Positions 27,166 through 36,444 are shown, numbered from the stretch's first letter. The stretch: DNA of 64,000 nucleotides from CBDDEI01 sp965226775 (GCA_965226775.1 CBDDEI010000002.1:558001-622000), one strand, 5' to 3'. Translations and numbers: made by a program. Notes: a model not told the origin generated them from the letters alone.

Positions 27166-28005
27166 ATGACTGCGCCCAATGAAAGCGTGGAAACCCAACA
27201 GGCGGTCCTGGCAGCATTTATAGATGCCGTGAATGGCCGTGAGGCAGCCGCGCTGGTTACCGTAGTTAAGGCAAACCACGCGGACGCGCCGCAACTTGGC
27301 GCAAAGCTTCTCCTCTGGAGCAACGGCAGGACGTTGGGCAGTCTTGGTCCGGCCTGGGACGCCCAGGTGCTGGAGGATGCCAAGGATGCCCTTATCCACG
27401 GCGAACCCCAGGCCTTTCTCTACCCCAAAACTTCGTCCCACACACGCGCCGCGGAGCAGGACGCGCTGTTCCAGGTCTACGTTGAGGTGGTGCGCCCCCC
27501 AACCCTGCTGGTGGTAGGAGCCGGGCATATCGGCGGCTACGTGGCGCAATTGGGAACACTAACCGGTTTCCGGGTAGTGGTCCTGGACGACCGAGCGGAC
27601 TTCGCCAATGTGGAGCGGTTGCCGTATGTGGACGAAGTCATCTGCGACGATTTTGTCGAGACGCTGCGCCGTTTCCCGATAGCAGAAGACACCTACATCG
27701 TGGTCGTGACCCGAGGTCACAAGCAGGACGAGGCCTCGCTGCGAGAAGTGGTCGGTTCCGCAGCGGCGTACGTAGGGATGATTGGCAGCCGCCGCCGTGC
27801 CAGTGCGGTGCTCAAGCTGCTGCGAGACTCCGGGGTGCCCCAAGAGCATCTGGACCGGATACGGACGCCCATTGGGCTGGATATCCGTGCTGAGACGCCC
27901 GAGGAGATAGCCGTCAGCATAGTGGCGGAGCTTATTCTGGAACGCAGAGGCGGGACCGGCCAACCGCTGTCCCAGCTTGCAGCCATTAATTCCGGCGATT
28001 CATGA
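27166..28005 (+). CDS. xdhC: XdhC/CoxI family protein
   Basis: A factor for insertion or maturation of the molybdenum cofactor in xanthine or CO dehydrogenases. 279 residues from ATG 27166. The N-terminal XdhC/CoxI domain (AALVTVVKANHADAPQLGAK) is followed by the Rossmann-type domain with VVGAGHIGGYVAQLG near residues 117-131 and YVGMIGSRRRASAVLKLL. The molybdoenzyme itself is not in the window, but moaD-moaE lie 6 kb away. It ends at a clear terminator. Confidence 0.9.
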   Translation: MTAPNESVETQQAVLAAFIDAVNGREAAALVTVVKANHADAPQLGAKLLLWSNGRTLGSLGPAWDAQVLEDAKDALIHGEPQAFLYPKTSSHTRAAEQDALFQVYVEVVRPPTLLVVGAGHIGGYVAQLGTLTGFRVVVLDDRADFANVERLPYVDEVICDDFVETLRRFPIAEDTYIVVVTRGHKQDEASLREVVGSAAAYVGMIGSRRRASAVLKLLRDSGVPQEHLDRIRTPIGLDIRAETPEEIAVSIVAELILERRGGTGQPLSQLAAINSGDS

Positions 28006-28024
28006 GCCCCTGTGCAGCCTTAAG

Positions 28025-28051
28025 GGAAAAGGCCCGAGAGGGCTTTTTTTG
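28025..28051 (+). terminator. Intrinsic terminator after xdhC
   Basis: Stem AAAAGGCCC / GGGCTTTTT with a GAGA loop, running straight into a tract of T. It lies 20 bases past the xdhC stop. Confidence 0.85.
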
Positions 28052-28147
28052 TTGCCTTGCGATACTGAGGAGACTATGCTTGCGCAGGATAAAAAGGATT
28101 GCCATATACTAAATATGGTATATAGAGTGATCTGAACACCTTATTTA

Positions 28148-28176
28148 TTTACAGACAACGATGAGTAGTTTACACT
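28148..28176 (+). promoter_or_regulatory. Promoter of the double beta-propeller gene
   Basis: TTTACA at 28148-28153, 17 bases, TACACT at 28171-28176, in a locally AT-rich stretch. A start near 28183 would give a leader of about 55 bases. An inverted repeat CCATAT-N5-ATATGG (28102-28118) lies about 30 bases upstream of the -35 box and could bind a regulator. Confidence 0.6.
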
Positions 28177-28237
28177 TGCTTCGAGTTGTTGGGTTGCGAG
28201 GGGGCTACAGCGGACGCGCGGCTCCCGGAGGTGCTGG

Positions 28238-31127
28238 ATGCGAATGAGAAAGCTGATAGGCTGGGTTGCGGCAGTGTCCGTGGCGGCGGCGCTGCTTGTG
28301 CCGTTCCAGGTGCTTGGTCCTACTCAGGTGGATGCACAGACTGGGGACTGGCCTATGTTCCGTCGCGGACCAGACCGCACCGGCTATGACTCGGATCAGA
28401 GCGCTGCAACTATTATTAATCCCACGCTAACGTGGTCGTTCGACATCCCCACCGGAGACCAGCTCTTTGCCTCGCCTAGTGTGGCGGACGGCAAGGTCTA
28501 TATCGGCAGCCTCGACGGTAAAATGTACGCCGTCGAGGCGAACACAGGCGCGCAGCTATGGAGCTACACCACCGTTGCAGCCATTCGCTCCACTCCCGCC
28601 GTCTCTGGCGACTTAGTCTATTTTGGCAACAACAACGGCAACTTCTATGCCCTCGATAAGGAAACCGGGGATCGGCGCTGGAGCTACTTTGCCGGCAGTG
28701 GTATCGTCTCTTCTCCCGCGGTCGTAGGGAGCATAGTCTACTTCGGCACCTTGAACGGCTTGGTGATTGCATTGGACGCGAATACTGGCCGTCACGCCTG
28801 GACGTATCCTTACGCCGGCTCCGTTGTCTCCTCTCCGGTCCTTAGCGACGAAAAGATCTTCGTCGGCTCCACTAATGGCATTATCTACGGCATTGACCGG
28901 ATCGACCGCATTGACCAACCAGCCGGCCTCATTCGCTGGACGCACCAGACCGGCGGGCCTGTACGCTCCTCTCCTGCGCTCTCTGGCAGCGTCATCTACC
29001 TCGGCTCTGACGACGGGTATGTTTATGCGCTGGACACCGTCTACGGCCAGCGGCGCTGGCGCTATCAGGTCACTACAGGCTCCACTGATATAGGTGTGCA
29101 TTCCTCCCCTGCTATTGCGGATGGCGTAGTCTACGCCGCCGGCCTGGATGGATCAGTAGTTGCGGTGAACGCCAGTGACGGCAAAGAGGTTTGGCGGACG
29201 GATACCACTGGAGCTATCTACTCCTCGCCGGCAGTTGTAGGAGGCACCGTGCTCGTTGCCTCCTCAAACCAGCGGCTCTATGCATTTAGTACGGAAACCG
29301 GCGACATCCGCTGGACACAAAACATTGGCAAGAGCTATGCCTCTCCCGCAGTGGCTCACGGCAGTGTCTACGTGATGAACCAGACCGGTGAGGCGCGGGC
29401 TTACAGGATTGTGCAAGAGGCTGCAACACCAACTCCAACGGCAACCCAGACTGCAACACCCGCAGCGGCTACAGCAACTGCAGTCGCAACCGCAACCGCA
29501 ACCACGCCTCCAGCCCAGGTAACCCCCGGCCACCGCCACCGCCACCGCCACGCCTACGGTTGCTCAGCCGGTCGATACGCCGGCGCTGGCGCCCGTTGGC
29601 GCATCTATCCCCGTAGGCGACAGGCCCTGGGGCGTAGGTGTGAACCCCACCTCCAAGTCTGTCTACGTAGCAAACGTGGGCGATGGCACGGTGACCGTGA
29701 TAGATAGCGACAGTGACACGGTGCTGACCACCATCGATGTGGGAACAAGTCCCTCGGGCATCTGGGTGGACACAGTGGCCAACCTGGTCTACGTAACCAA
29801 CCAGGGCAGCAACACCGTCTCCGTGATCAATGGCCGCACGAACGAAGTCATTGCGACGATTCCCGTAGGCACGCTGCCAATCGATATCGTAGGCAATCCC
29901 GCCACTAACCGGCTCTACGTAGTGAACCAGGGCGGCGGCTCCGTAAGCGTGATCCAAGCGACTACCGGCAGTGTCGTGGCTACTATCCCCGTTGGGGTGG
30001 GTCCTGCGGCTGTCACTATCGATACATCAGCTAACATTCTCTACGTGGCCAACCAGGGCAGCAATACTATCTCCGTCATCAACGGCTTCAGCAATGTGGA
30101 AGTGGCTACTATAAACGTGGGCAGCGAGCCGACGGGTATTGCCCTGAACCGCAACACGAAACGGCTCTACGCCGCTAACTACGGCAGGAACACCATCTCG
30201 GTCATCGATACCACTACCCACAAAGTCAGCGCAACCGTTTCCAGCGGGGCCGGCCCCAGGCGAGTAGCGGTGTTCGAGCGGATCAACCTGGTCTATGTGA
30301 CCAACCATGACAGCAACAACGTAACGGTGATTGATGGGGAGACCAATGGCGTGCTGGGCACGCTTGCGGCCGGCGAGCGTCCCACCAGCGTGGCGGTAGA
30401 CAGCGCCGGCACCCGGCTGTACGTGGTGAACACGGGCTCCGGCAGCCTCTCCGCCATCGCTATCGTGGCGTTGAAATCCCCTGCGCCCCAGGCTCCTGTT
30501 GACGGTACGGTGCTGCAAACCCCAGGTACCACCCTGGCCTGGGCGGAAGTGCCTGGGGCAACCCAGTATCATCTCCAGGTCATCCCCTATAACAATGATG
30601 GCCCGGGCATCAACATCATTAGGAACATAGAGTCCAGCTATACCATCCAGCCGCCACTGCGCGGCATAGGGAACTACGTGCTGCTGCCGGGCATGAGCTA
30701 TAGCTGGCGCGTACGGGTTACCTACGCAGGAACGGCCATCGCAGAAGACAGCATACTGTGGGGCCCTTGGTCTAGAAGCGCAAGCTTCCGCACACCGGCG
30801 CCAAGGACCAGCTCCATCACGCTAGTGCAGCCCGCACCGGGCGCATATGTGCAGAGCCCGCTGCCAATCCTACGGTGGGCCGATAACGATGCCAACATCT
30901 TCTACTACGAGGTGCAAGTGAGCAAAGATCCCCAGTTTGGCAACAACGCCTTCCTTTACTGGGAGCTGCGTCACGGCGGTATCACCCAACCAACCAATAG
31001 CTACACCATTCCTGCTGCCTATCCGCTGGAAGCCGATACGGTTTACTACTGGCGAGTCCGCCCACGGGTCCAGGGTGACGGTATCCCTGTGGCGTGGACT
31101 CAGCCTGCCGCATTTAGGACGCCTTAA
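28238..31127 (+). CDS. Secreted double beta-propeller protein (PQQ-like plus YVTN/YNCE-like), one frameshift
   Basis: Starts at ATG 28238 with GGAGGT 6-9 bases upstream. A signal peptide (about residues 1-34) ends ...VDAQTGD. Residues 35-390 are PQQ-like repeats (SPSVADGKVYIGSLDGKMYAV and six or more relatives), followed by a Thr/Pro/Ala linker. Near 29520 (a run of C) the frame shifts by one base. The other frame reads on without a stop: ATATATPTVAQPVDTP, a YVTN propeller (LVYVTNQGSNTVSVINGRTN and relatives), and two fibronectin-like domains ending at 31127. The second part has no start signal of its own, so I treat this as one gene of about 963 residues. The role is unknown; it is probably extracellular binding or adhesion. 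Confidence 0.75.
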
Positions 31128-31146
31128 CTTCCCTCCTCTCACCATT

Positions 31147-31183
31147 GCAGAACGGGCCTCTACTAGAGGCCCGTTCTGCTTTT
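31147..31183. terminator. Bidirectional intrinsic terminator
   Basis: A perfect inverted repeat, GCAGAACGGGCCTCTA / TAGAGGCCCGTTCTGC, separated by one base and followed by TTTT. It sits between the convergent propeller gene and gap. Confidence 0.9.
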
Positions 31184-31214
31184 ACACTATTTTGTTGTAC
31201 GTGAGGGGGTTTAT

Positions 31215-32228
31215 TTAGACGCCTGCCTCACCCATATAGTTGGCTAGGTCGGCCACGCGGCAGGCATAGCCCCATTCGTTGTCGTACCAGGAGACCACCT
31301 TCACCATACGCTTCTCTAGCGAGATGGTGCTGGGGGCGTCCACAATGGAACTGAAGGGGTTGCCCTTAAAGTCGATGCTCACTAGCTCCTCCTCGCAGAC
31401 ATCCAGGATGCCGCGCAAGGCGTCGCCGGCGGCGGAGCGATAAGCGTCGTTCACATCATCAATGGAGACGTCCTTATCCAGCTCTGCCACAAAGTCCACA
31501 ACGGAAACGGTGGGAGTGGGCACGCGGTACGCCATGCCGTGAATCTTGCCCACCAGCTCCGGCATCACTAGGGTAACCGCCCGAGCGGCGCCAGTGGTGG
31601 TCGGAATGATGCTCACCGCTGCGGAGCGCGCGCGTCGCAGGTCGCTATGCGCCTGGTCTAGGATGCGCTGGTCGTTGGTGTAAGAGTGGATGGTGGACAT
31701 TAAGCCGCGCTGCATCCCAAAGCTATCGTGCAGCACTTTCACCACAGGGGCGATGCAGTTGGTGGTGCAGGATGCGTTGGATACCACGGTGTGCTCTTTG
31801 GGGTTGTACATGCGCTCGTTGACGCCTAGCACCAAGGTGATGTCTTCGTTGGTAGCCGGCGCGGAGATGATGATCTTTTTAGCGCCGCCCTCTAGGTGTG
31901 CGGCCGCCTTCTGGGCGTTGGTAAAGATGCCGGTAGACTCCACCACAATGTCTGCGCCTACTTGGCTCCAGGGAATCTTGGCGGGATCCCGCTCTGAGAA
32001 CACGCGGACCATCATCCCATCAATGGTGATGTTGTTCTCGTCGTGCTCCACCTTGCCCGGGTAGACCCCATAGCTGGAGTCGTACTTGAAGAGGTGGGCG
32101 TTGGTCCTCGTATCGGTGAGGTCGTTGACGGCCACTACTTCGATATCGTCCTTGTGGTTTTCCATAGCGGCTCGCAAAACCTGGCGGCCAATGCGTCCGA
32201 ACCCGTTAATGCCTACTCGGATGCTCAT
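31215..32228 (-). CDS. gap: Glyceraldehyde-3-phosphate dehydrogenase
   Basis: A glycolytic/gluconeogenic dehydrogenase, 337 residues. The NAD-binding start is VGINGFGRIGR (residues 4-14). The catalytic Cys lies in SNASCTTNC near residue 153, and SWYDNEWGYACRV is near the C-terminus. All catalytic features are intact. AGGAGG sits 5-10 bases before the ATG. A -10 TATAAT is on this strand at 32341-32346. It is convergent with the propeller gene across a shared terminator. Confidence 0.97.
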   Translation of the reverse strand: MSIRVGINGFGRIGRQVLRAAMENHKDDIEVVAVNDLTDTRTNAHLFKYDSSYGVYPGKVEHDENNITIDGMMVRVFSERDPAKIPWSQVGADIVVESTGIFTNAQKAAAHLEGGAKKIIISAPATNEDITLVLGVNERMYNPKEHTVVSNASCTTNCIAPVVKVLHDSFGMQRGLMSTIHSYTNDQRILDQAHSDLRRARSAAVSIIPTTTGAARAVTLVMPELVGKIHGMAYRVPTPTVSVVDFVAELDKDVSIDDVNDAYRSAAGDALRGILDVCEEELVSIDFKGNPFSSIVDAPSTISLEKRMVKVVSWYDNEWGYACRVADLANYMGEAGV

Positions 32229-32340
32229 GCAACCTCCTACTCCTTTGAAGTTCTAGCCCCTTCCCCCGGAAGGCGGCCCTGGGTTCAACTGTAACTAAGT
32301 GCTCTGCTCGTATCCCATAGGAGTTACTAAAGCGAGTTTT

Positions 32341-32346
32341 ATTATA
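32341..32346 (-). promoter_or_regulatory. Candidate -10 element of gap
   Basis: A perfect TATAAT on the minus strand, about 112 bases before the gap start codon. No good -35 box is seen at the right distance, so this is a weak call. Confidence 0.35.
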
Positions 32347-32374
32347 GCCCACTCCTTTGCATTGTTGCCCACCA

Positions 32375-33205
32375 TTAAGGCGACGTAGTGCGGACGAAGG
32401 CGGAGTCCCTCTCCCCAAGCGATGCTTCTGTGAGCCGCTCGGCAAAATCCTGCGGGAGGCTCTTGTTGGGAAGCTGGGCCAGACGCTCGTCCAGCAGCGT
32501 GACCGCGATGTAGTTGTGCTCCAGCGCCCACGATTCCGTGCCGCGGTGGCGGTCTATTTTGTCCCGGCCAAAAATAAGGTGATAGATGCTTCGGCCGCGA
32601 CCGTCGTCCTCTTCTCGCACCTTGTCTGAGTAGCTCCCGTAGGAGTTCTTGGCAAGGTAGATGCCCTTTAGTTCGCTGGCGTGGCAGAAGGGGACGTTCA
32701 CGTTGTACAGCGCGTCCTGGGGCGCCGTCTGCGCGGCCACCATCCCAGCGAGGGCGCTGGCCACGTCTGCCCCAACCTGGAAGAGTCCTCCGCCGCGATA
32801 GGGCGTCTGGTAAGCCGCGGACACCGCGATGGCCGTGATGCCCCGCAGCCGGGCGTGGAGCGCCGCGCCCACAGTGCCGGAGAGGAAGAGCTCGGTGCCG
32901 GTGTTGTGGCCGTGGTTCACGCCGGAGACCACCAGGTCCACCGGCTGGTCCTTCATCACCTGGGCCAGTCCAAGGATGACCGCATCGCCCGGCGTTCCCT
33001 CCACGGCATAGGTGTCCACGCCCTCCATGCTGAATGTTAGCTTGTGCATGTGGATGGCTTTGGCCAGGGAGATAGATGCGCCCACACCGCTCTGTTCCCG
33101 GTCCGGGGCCACAACCGTCACCCGGCCTACGCGCTGCATGGCTTCCACCAGCGTCCACAGGCCAGGGGCGTGAATGCCGTCGTCGTTCGTGATCAGAATG
33201 TTCAT
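32375..33205 (-). CDS. surE: 5'/3'-nucleotidase SurE
   Basis: A metal-dependent phosphatase of nucleoside monophosphates. 276 residues. The metal-binding start MNILITNDDGIHAPG includes D8-D9. VAPDREQSGVGASI, VSGVNHGHNTGTE and SGTVGAA are the further family motifs. It is preceded by panC, 14 bases upstream, in the same direction; the two are probably co-transcribed. Confidence 0.94.
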   Translation of the reverse strand: MNILITNDDGIHAPGLWTLVEAMQRVGRVTVVAPDREQSGVGASISLAKAIHMHKLTFSMEGVDTYAVEGTPGDAVILGLAQVMKDQPVDLVVSGVNHGHNTGTELFLSGTVGAALHARLRGITAIAVSAAYQTPYRGGGLFQVGADVASALAGMVAAQTAPQDALYNVNVPFCHASELKGIYLAKNSYGSYSDKVREEDDGRGRSIYHLIFGRDKIDRHRGTESWALEHNYIAVTLLDERLAQLPNKSLPQDFAERLTEASLGERDSAFVRTTSP

Positions 33206-33219
33206 AAATGCGCTGCTAT

Positions 33220-34062
33220 TTAGTCCTGTTTCTCAAGGATAACATTGTCTACGAGCCGCGCCTTGCTGAACTGGATGGCGCCGGAGACCAGCGCGCCTTC
33301 CTCTGTAACGTCCAGCTCTTTTAGTGTCTCCGGGTGGGCAATGCTCACATAGTCCAGCGTGGCCAGTTGGTGGCTGGAAATAACACCCATCATGGCAAAG
33401 CGCAGCTTATCCGCGCTGGTCTGCCCCATACTCCAAGCGTCCTGGGCCACCGTCAAAGCCCGGTAGAGCACCGGCGCAGCCGCCCGCTCCTCCGGCGTCA
33501 GGTAAGCGTTCCGGCTACTCATAGCCAGGCCGTCCGGTTCTCGCACCGTGGGGCAGATCACCAGCTCCACGGGCAGGTTCAAGTCTCGCACCAGCTTTTT
33601 GAGCACCACCACCTGCTGGGCGTCTTTCTGGCCGAAGTAGGCCCGGTTCGGCGCCATGATGTTGAAGAACTTCAGCACCACTGTGGCGACGCCCCGAAAG
33701 TGGCCGGGCCGCACGCGCCCTTCAAGCTGCTCTGAGACGCCCTGCGCCTCCACGTAGGTGCTGAACCCGGGCGGGTAGATCTCCTCCGCACTGGGCATGA
33801 ACAGCAGGTCAACGCCCTCCTGCTCCAACAGCTCGATATCCCGCGCTTCGTCGCGAGGGTAGCGCTCATAGTCCTCGGAGGGGCCGAACTGGAGCGGGTT
33901 CACGAAGATCCATGCGGCGCAGGTATCGTTCTCGTCGCGGGCACGGCGCACCAGGGAGAGGTGGCCTTCGTGGAGGTAGCCCATAGTCGGCACCAGCCCC
34001 AGGCTGCCCTGGAGGGAGCGGCGGGCCTCTTGGTACTCGGCAATCGTGTGAATGATGCGCAT
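33220..34062 (-). CDS. panC: Pantothenate synthetase
   Basis: Condenses pantoate and beta-alanine with ATP to make pantothenate. 280 residues from ATG 34062 (MRIIHTIAEYQEARRSL), the family's normal length; an in-frame extension to 34104 is not needed. The nucleotidyltransferase motif is PTMGYLHEGHLSL. FVNPLQFGPSEDYERYPR, YFGQKDAQQ and MSSRNAYL follow. No panB or panD is in the window. surE follows. Confidence 0.95.
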   Translation of the reverse strand: MRIIHTIAEYQEARRSLQGSLGLVPTMGYLHEGHLSLVRRARDENDTCAAWIFVNPLQFGPSEDYERYPRDEARDIELLEQEGVDLLFMPSAEEIYPPGFSTYVEAQGVSEQLEGRVRPGHFRGVATVVLKFFNIMAPNRAYFGQKDAQQVVVLKKLVRDLNLPVELVICPTVREPDGLAMSSRNAYLTPEERAAAPVLYRALTVAQDAWSMGQTSADKLRFAMMGVISSHQLATLDYVSIAHPETLKELDVTEEGALVSGAIQFSKARLVDNVILEKQD

Positions 34063-34217
34063 TAGGTTAAGAGTTTGGCAGTAGTCGCGGATGTACAGTA
34101 GCAAATGCGCCTCCGCTTGTCATCGTAGTAAGGGGGCAGTGCGCCCTATTTCTAGGCAGTTCATGGATTCGACAAGCTCACCATGCACGCTTATGACTGG
34201 ACTATATCGTCACCTTC

Positions 34218-34246
34218 ATGACAGCCGTGCTCTGTCGCCCTATAAT
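34218..34246 (+). promoter_or_regulatory. Strong promoter placed for a leaderless moaD transcript
   Basis: ATGACA at 34218-34223, 17 bases, a perfect TATAAT at 34241-34246. The expected start (7-9 bases on) coincides with the moaD ATG at 34255. No ribosome site is present, which fits a leaderless mRNA. Confidence 0.6.
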
Positions 34247-34254
34247 TGATGCAT

Positions 34255-34518
34255 ATGAGTGACCGAACGGTTCGAGTGAAAGTGCTGTTTTTTGCCTCTA
34301 CGCGTGAGTTGGTGGGCCAGCAGAGCATTGAGGTGGGCCTGGAGGAAGGCGCGACCGTAGACGATCTGCTGAACCGCCTCCAGGGCTTCTACCCGAAGCT
34401 GCAGCAGTACGCGCCCTCGTTGATGACCGCCGTGAACACCGAGTACGTTACCCGCGGGGCCGTCCTGCGTCACGGCGATGAGGTAGCGCTCATCCCGCCC
34501 GTTAGCGGAGGCTACTAG
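34255..34518 (+). CDS. moaD: Molybdopterin synthase small subunit MoaD
   Basis: A ubiquitin-like sulfur carrier, 87 residues from ATG 34255. It has the VKVLFFASTRELVGQQ start and ends in PPVSGGY. The diglycine that must be C-terminal for adenylation and thiocarboxylation is followed here by one extra Tyr, which would need trimming or read as a variant. moaE starts 2 bases after the stop, so translation is coupled. There is no Shine-Dalgarno site. Confidence 0.9.
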   Translation: MSDRTVRVKVLFFASTRELVGQQSIEVGLEEGATVDDLLNRLQGFYPKLQQYAPSLMTAVNTEYVTRGAVLRHGDEVALIPPVSGGY

Positions 34519-34520
34519 CC

Positions 34521-34967
34521 GTGCGCGTCCAGATCACCCAAGAGGTACTAGACCCGCGCTCCCTGGAGCAGGAGTTGGTCAGCCCGGCCAACGGCGCGGT
34601 GGTTACCTTTCAGGGCGTGGTGCGCAACAACGCGCAGGGCCGTACCGTGGCCTTCCTGGAGTACGACGCCTATGTCCCCATGGCCGAGAAAGTCCTGGCT
34701 CAGATAGTGGGAGAGGTGGCCGAGCGCTGGCAGATCCAGGAGATGGGCGTGTGGCATCGCACAGGACGCTTAGAGATAGGCGAGACCAGCCTGCTGGTGG
34801 TGGTGTGCTCGCCCCACCGGGCGGAGGCCTTCGACGCCATCCGCTACGCCGTGGACCGCATCAAAGCCATCGTTCCCATCTGGAAGAAGGAGACCGCGGA
34901 GGACGGCGAGAGCTGGGTGGAGGGCGACCTGCTCATCCCTACCGGAGAGCACACCCACACTCCGTAA
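34521..34967 (+). CDS. moaE: Molybdopterin synthase catalytic subunit MoaE
   Basis: Converts precursor Z to molybdopterin with sulfur from MoaD. 148 residues from a GTG start directly after moaD. Landmarks are GAVVTFQGVVRNN, LEYDAYVPMAEK, HRTGRLEIGETSLLV, SPHRAEAFDA and the catalytic-lysine segment VPIWKKE. Full length. Together with xdhC it implies molybdoenzymes in this organism. Confidence 0.95.
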   Translation: MRVQITQEVLDPRSLEQELVSPANGAVVTFQGVVRNNAQGRTVAFLEYDAYVPMAEKVLAQIVGEVAERWQIQEMGVWHRTGRLEIGETSLLVVVCSPHRAEAFDAIRYAVDRIKAIVPIWKKETAEDGESWVEGDLLIPTGEHTHTP

Positions 34968-35087
34968 CGTCTGGCAATGGGCCAATGCCGGCCAAGCAAC
35001 CTGCCGCTCATACTGAGCTTGTCGAAGTATCAGCGAATGCCTGCCAGCTTGCTTGCACACTACCCCAGCACGTAACCCCCCACTCCG

Positions 35088-35116
35088 TTGACTGAGCGCC
35101 ATCCGCTAGGTACACT
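35088..35116 (+). promoter_or_regulatory. Promoter of the rsgA leader region
   Basis: TTGACT at 35088-35093, 17 bases, TACACT at 35111-35116. The transcript would start near 35123 and run through a 17-codon leader ORF and a terminator before rsgA. Confidence 0.6.
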
Positions 35117-35152
35117 GAACGCAATCACTCTTGTAGAAAGGAGCCCAGGAAG

Positions 35153-35206
35153 ATGCAAAAAGTAGTCCGCCGAGTCCTTCGGGAGTCCTGGGTTGCCCTG
35201 CTGTAG
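35153..35206 (+). CDS. Putative 17-residue leader peptide
   Basis: ATG 35153 is preceded by AAAGGAGCCCAGGAAG, a strong ribosome site. The frame encodes MQKVVRRVLRESWVALL and stops at 35204-35206, 26 bases before an intrinsic terminator. Arginines cluster early in the peptide. This is typical attenuator geometry, but I cannot identify a pausing signal. It could also be part of a small non-coding RNA. Confidence 0.4.
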   Translation: MQKVVRRVLRESWVALL

Positions 35207-35232
35207 CGTGGTAGACGTTTTGCGGTAGCGTT

Positions 35233-35255
35233 GCCGGGGTGTCCCCGGCTTTTTT
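35233..35255 (+). terminator. Intrinsic terminator between the leader ORF and rsgA
   Basis: GCCGGGG-TGT-CCCCGGC followed by TTTTTT. It sits 26 bases before the rsgA start, so it must be conditional or end a separate small RNA, unless rsgA has its own promoter within the few bases left. Confidence 0.85.
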
Positions 35256-35281
35256 GTTACCATAAAACAGGAGAGATATCG

Positions 35282-36439
35282 TTGCCACAGGAAAACCTAA
35301 GCGACCACACGCGTCGCAGCATAAGCCAGTATCTAGGAACACACGGCCAGTTTGAGGAGCGCAAGCAGCTCAAGAAACAGCGAGCTGTAGAAAAAGCGAC
35401 CAAGAAGAGCCGTCCAGCCCGCGCGCAGACGAGCCCTGTAGTCTGGGATGAAGAAGAAGAGGCGCCGGAGCCAATCCGAAAGGCTACGCGCCCGGCGCCC
35501 GTAGTAGAGAAGCCGCAGCCAGCGCCTGTAGCCGTCGCTACAGTAACGGAAGTACGCGGCCAGGACTGCCTCCTATCGCTGAACGGAGAAGTGCTCCGGG
35601 GGTTGCTGCCCCGCACCATGAGAGAAAGCGCTCTGGCCGTCGGCGATAGGGTAGAGGTAACGCTTGTGGAGCCGCAGCTTGCCAGGGTGCAGCGGGTGTT
35701 GCCGCGCCGCTCTGCGCTGCTGCGGGATGTACGGGAAGGTTCCCGACGCGGCGGGCGCTTTCATGCCCAGGTCATGGCGGCCAACATCGATCAGGCCGTC
35801 ATCGTCTGCTCTCCCGCCGCGCCGCCGTTCCGCCCCGGCCTCATCGACCGCTACTTGGTGGCGGCTGCCCGCGACGAGCTACCCGCCGTCATCTGCCTCA
35901 ATAAGAGCGACCTTGGCGTCTCCGAGCAGGTAGGGGAGTTCCTGCAGGGCTACGCCGCTCTGGGCGTAACCGTGCTGCGAGTCAGCGCCGCCACTGGCGA
36001 GGGTCTGTCTCTGCTAAAGGATGCCTTGACGGGCAGGACCAGCCTGCTCACCGGTCACTCCGGTGTGGGCAAAAGCTCCCTAGTCAACGCGCTCTGCCCG
36101 GGCTTAGAGCAGCGCGTGGGCGACATTACTGCCACAATGGCGGGTCGAGACAAGGGGCGTCATACCACCTCCGCAGCAACGTTGCTGCCCTTGCCGCTTG
36201 CCGGCGCCTTCCTAGTAGACTCACCGGGGGTGCGGGCCTACAGCATCCGTGGCATTGAGCGCGCCGCATTGGCCGAATGCTTCCCGGAAATCGCGGCACG
36301 GGCACGGGAGTGCGCGTTCCGAGACTGCATCCACCACGGAGAAGCGGGCTGTGAGGTGGGCTTGTTGGAGCAAGAGGGCGCATTCAGCGCCCAGCGGCTA
36401 CGCTCTTATCGAGAGCTGTGGGCTGAGTTGGAGGAGTAA
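35282..36439 (+). CDS. rsgA: Ribosome small subunit biogenesis GTPase RsgA
   Basis: A circularly permuted GTPase that checks late 30S assembly. 385 residues from TTG 35282, with AGGAGAG 7-13 bases upstream. A long basic, low-complexity N-terminal extension (about 85 residues) precedes the OB fold. The GTPase motifs come in permuted order: NKSD (G4), GHSGVGKSSLVN (G1), DSPG (G3). The zinc site reads C-x4-C-x-H-x5-C (CAFRDCIHHGEAGC). The stop is 5 bases from that of the convergent lepA. Confidence 0.95.
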   Translation: MPQENLSDHTRRSISQYLGTHGQFEERKQLKKQRAVEKATKKSRPARAQTSPVVWDEEEEAPEPIRKATRPAPVVEKPQPAPVAVATVTEVRGQDCLLSLNGEVLRGLLPRTMRESALAVGDRVEVTLVEPQLARVQRVLPRRSALLRDVREGSRRGGRFHAQVMAANIDQAVIVCSPAAPPFRPGLIDRYLVAAARDELPAVICLNKSDLGVSEQVGEFLQGYAALGVTVLRVSAATGEGLSLLKDALTGRTSLLTGHSGVGKSSLVNALCPGLEQRVGDITATMAGRDKGRHTTSAATLLPLPLAGAFLVDSPGVRAYSIRGIERAALAECFPEIAARARECAFRDCIHHGEAGCEVGLLEQEGAFSAQRLRSYRELWAELEE

Positions 36440-36444
36440 GGGGG

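Noticed and set aside
29640..31127. Separate YVTN propeller gene starting at 29640
   Set aside because: No ribosome site or signal peptide; sequence upstream in the same frame is already linker-like, so it is the end of the preceding gene.
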